From: CAVRJC01 sp964505725
Lineage (GTDB): Bacteria; Actinomycetota; Acidimicrobiia; IMCC26256; DASPTH01
Length of the DNA: 64,000 bases
Direction of reading: 5' to 3'
Assembly: GCA_964505725.1 (NCBI GenBank)
Contig: CAZDJK010000054.1
Span: 1-64,000 of the forward strand
The notes beneath the pieces are model-generated. The model was not told where the DNA came from. It searched no databases and saw only the letters and a program-made list of their open reading frames with translations. Position 1 is the first letter of the stretch, and each line of letters opens with the position of its first letter. Shown piece after piece: positions 63,103 through 64,000 of this stretch. The translations under genes were made by a program, and so were the position numbers.

Positions 63103-63315
63103 CGCTCTGGCTCCCCGCAGGCTGAAGCGACCAGTTCGTCGCCTGCGGATCGTCGCCTCCCCGAATCGAAGTGGTTGGCTGGTTCCTGCTGTTGCCTGTT
63201 TCTCCTGTTCGTGCTCTACCTGGCTACCGCAGAGCGTGGTTAGTCTGACACGTAGAGTGGTATCTCGTCAAGTCGACCCGGGAAATCCGGCTGGGGTCGG
63301 CATTACCATGGACGC
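63103..63315. other. Leader of moaA: T-rich, structured, no gene
   Basis: This 213-base gap holds an inverted repeat near 63115-63147 (CGCAG...CTGCG with an inner GCGAC...GTCGC) and a lower-GC TG-rich stretch at about 63170-63225. No coding frame has support, and I see no match to the molybdenum-cofactor riboswitch. TTAGTCT near 63238 could be a -10 element. Confidence 0.4.

Positions 63316-64000
<685 letters not shown>

Noticed and set aside
62938..63243. A 101-codon frame through the terminators before moaA
   Set aside because: It crosses two terminator hairpins and shows no domain, so it is a chance frame.
63103..63315. A molybdenum-cofactor riboswitch before moaA
   Set aside because: The GC-rich inverted repeats do not follow the known consensus core, and nothing else in the leader matches it.

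Overview
The window is chromosomal DNA of a very high-GC actinobacterium, most likely from the class Acidimicrobiia or a close relative. The evidence is the dense GTG and TTG start codons, the GTGA/ATGA stop-start overlaps, and actinobacterial marker families (WhiB, CarD, DUF3263, GpgS, LytR_C, WS/DGAT). The class placement is inferred from gene content and not proven. About 75 genes are described. Both edges cut a gene: ftsH on the left and moaA on the right.

Layout. 1-8945 is one tightly packed plus-strand cofactor supra-operon: end of ftsH, folate genes (folE, folP, folB, folK) with a degenerate phosphatase-like protein inserted, then a DUF2520 protein, panC, panD, nadB, nadC and coaX. 8961-21535 holds housekeeping genes: polyprenyl diphosphate synthase, clpC, an LppM-like lipoprotein, radA, disA, a dienelactone hydrolase, a Crp-family regulator, carD, ispD, ispF, cysS and an rRNA methyltransferase. 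21549-27300 is an accessory catabolic island beside tRNA-Thr(TGT). It starts with the broken tail of a cytochrome P450 and carries a TetR regulator, a limonene-epoxide-hydrolase-like protein, hydrolases, an amidohydrolase, two flavin-split-barrel proteins and a truncated CoA-transferase. Near-identical 11-bp palindrome cores lie before both operons of the island and look like one operator used twice.

27585-34114 is cell-envelope and compatible-solute metabolism: DUF3263, LytR_C, otsB, otsA, a TreT-like trehalose synthase, glycerate kinase, tatA and gpgS. 34211-38551 has a SAM-I riboswitch driving a threonine-synthase-like gene plus a MoaD/ThiS sulfur carrier, then a DtxR-family regulator and groEL under two tandem CIRCE operators. 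38623-45794 carries coproheme decarboxylase, a NIL-domain protein, the amt-glnK-glnD nitrogen module, a Nudix protein and pyrE. 45833-57272 has WS/DGAT, an M20 peptidase, PAC2, WhiB, LysR, membrane-lipid proteins, a hotdog thioesterase and tldD/tldE. 57324-64000 has an orphan CpaB-like protein, an FmdB/Ruc-like zinc protein under a near-perfect CIRCE, plsY, galU, moeA, a CocE-type hydrolase and the start of moaA.

The most notable observations are the SAM riboswitch-threonine synthase-sulfur carrier unit, the twin operators framing the tRNA-linked island, the HCX5R-to-HHX5R pseudophosphatase in the folate operon, a shared HrcA-type control of groEL and the Ruc-like protein, and a dispersed palindromic repeat found at 1394 and 36024. 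No CRISPR array, intact transposon or prophage was seen.
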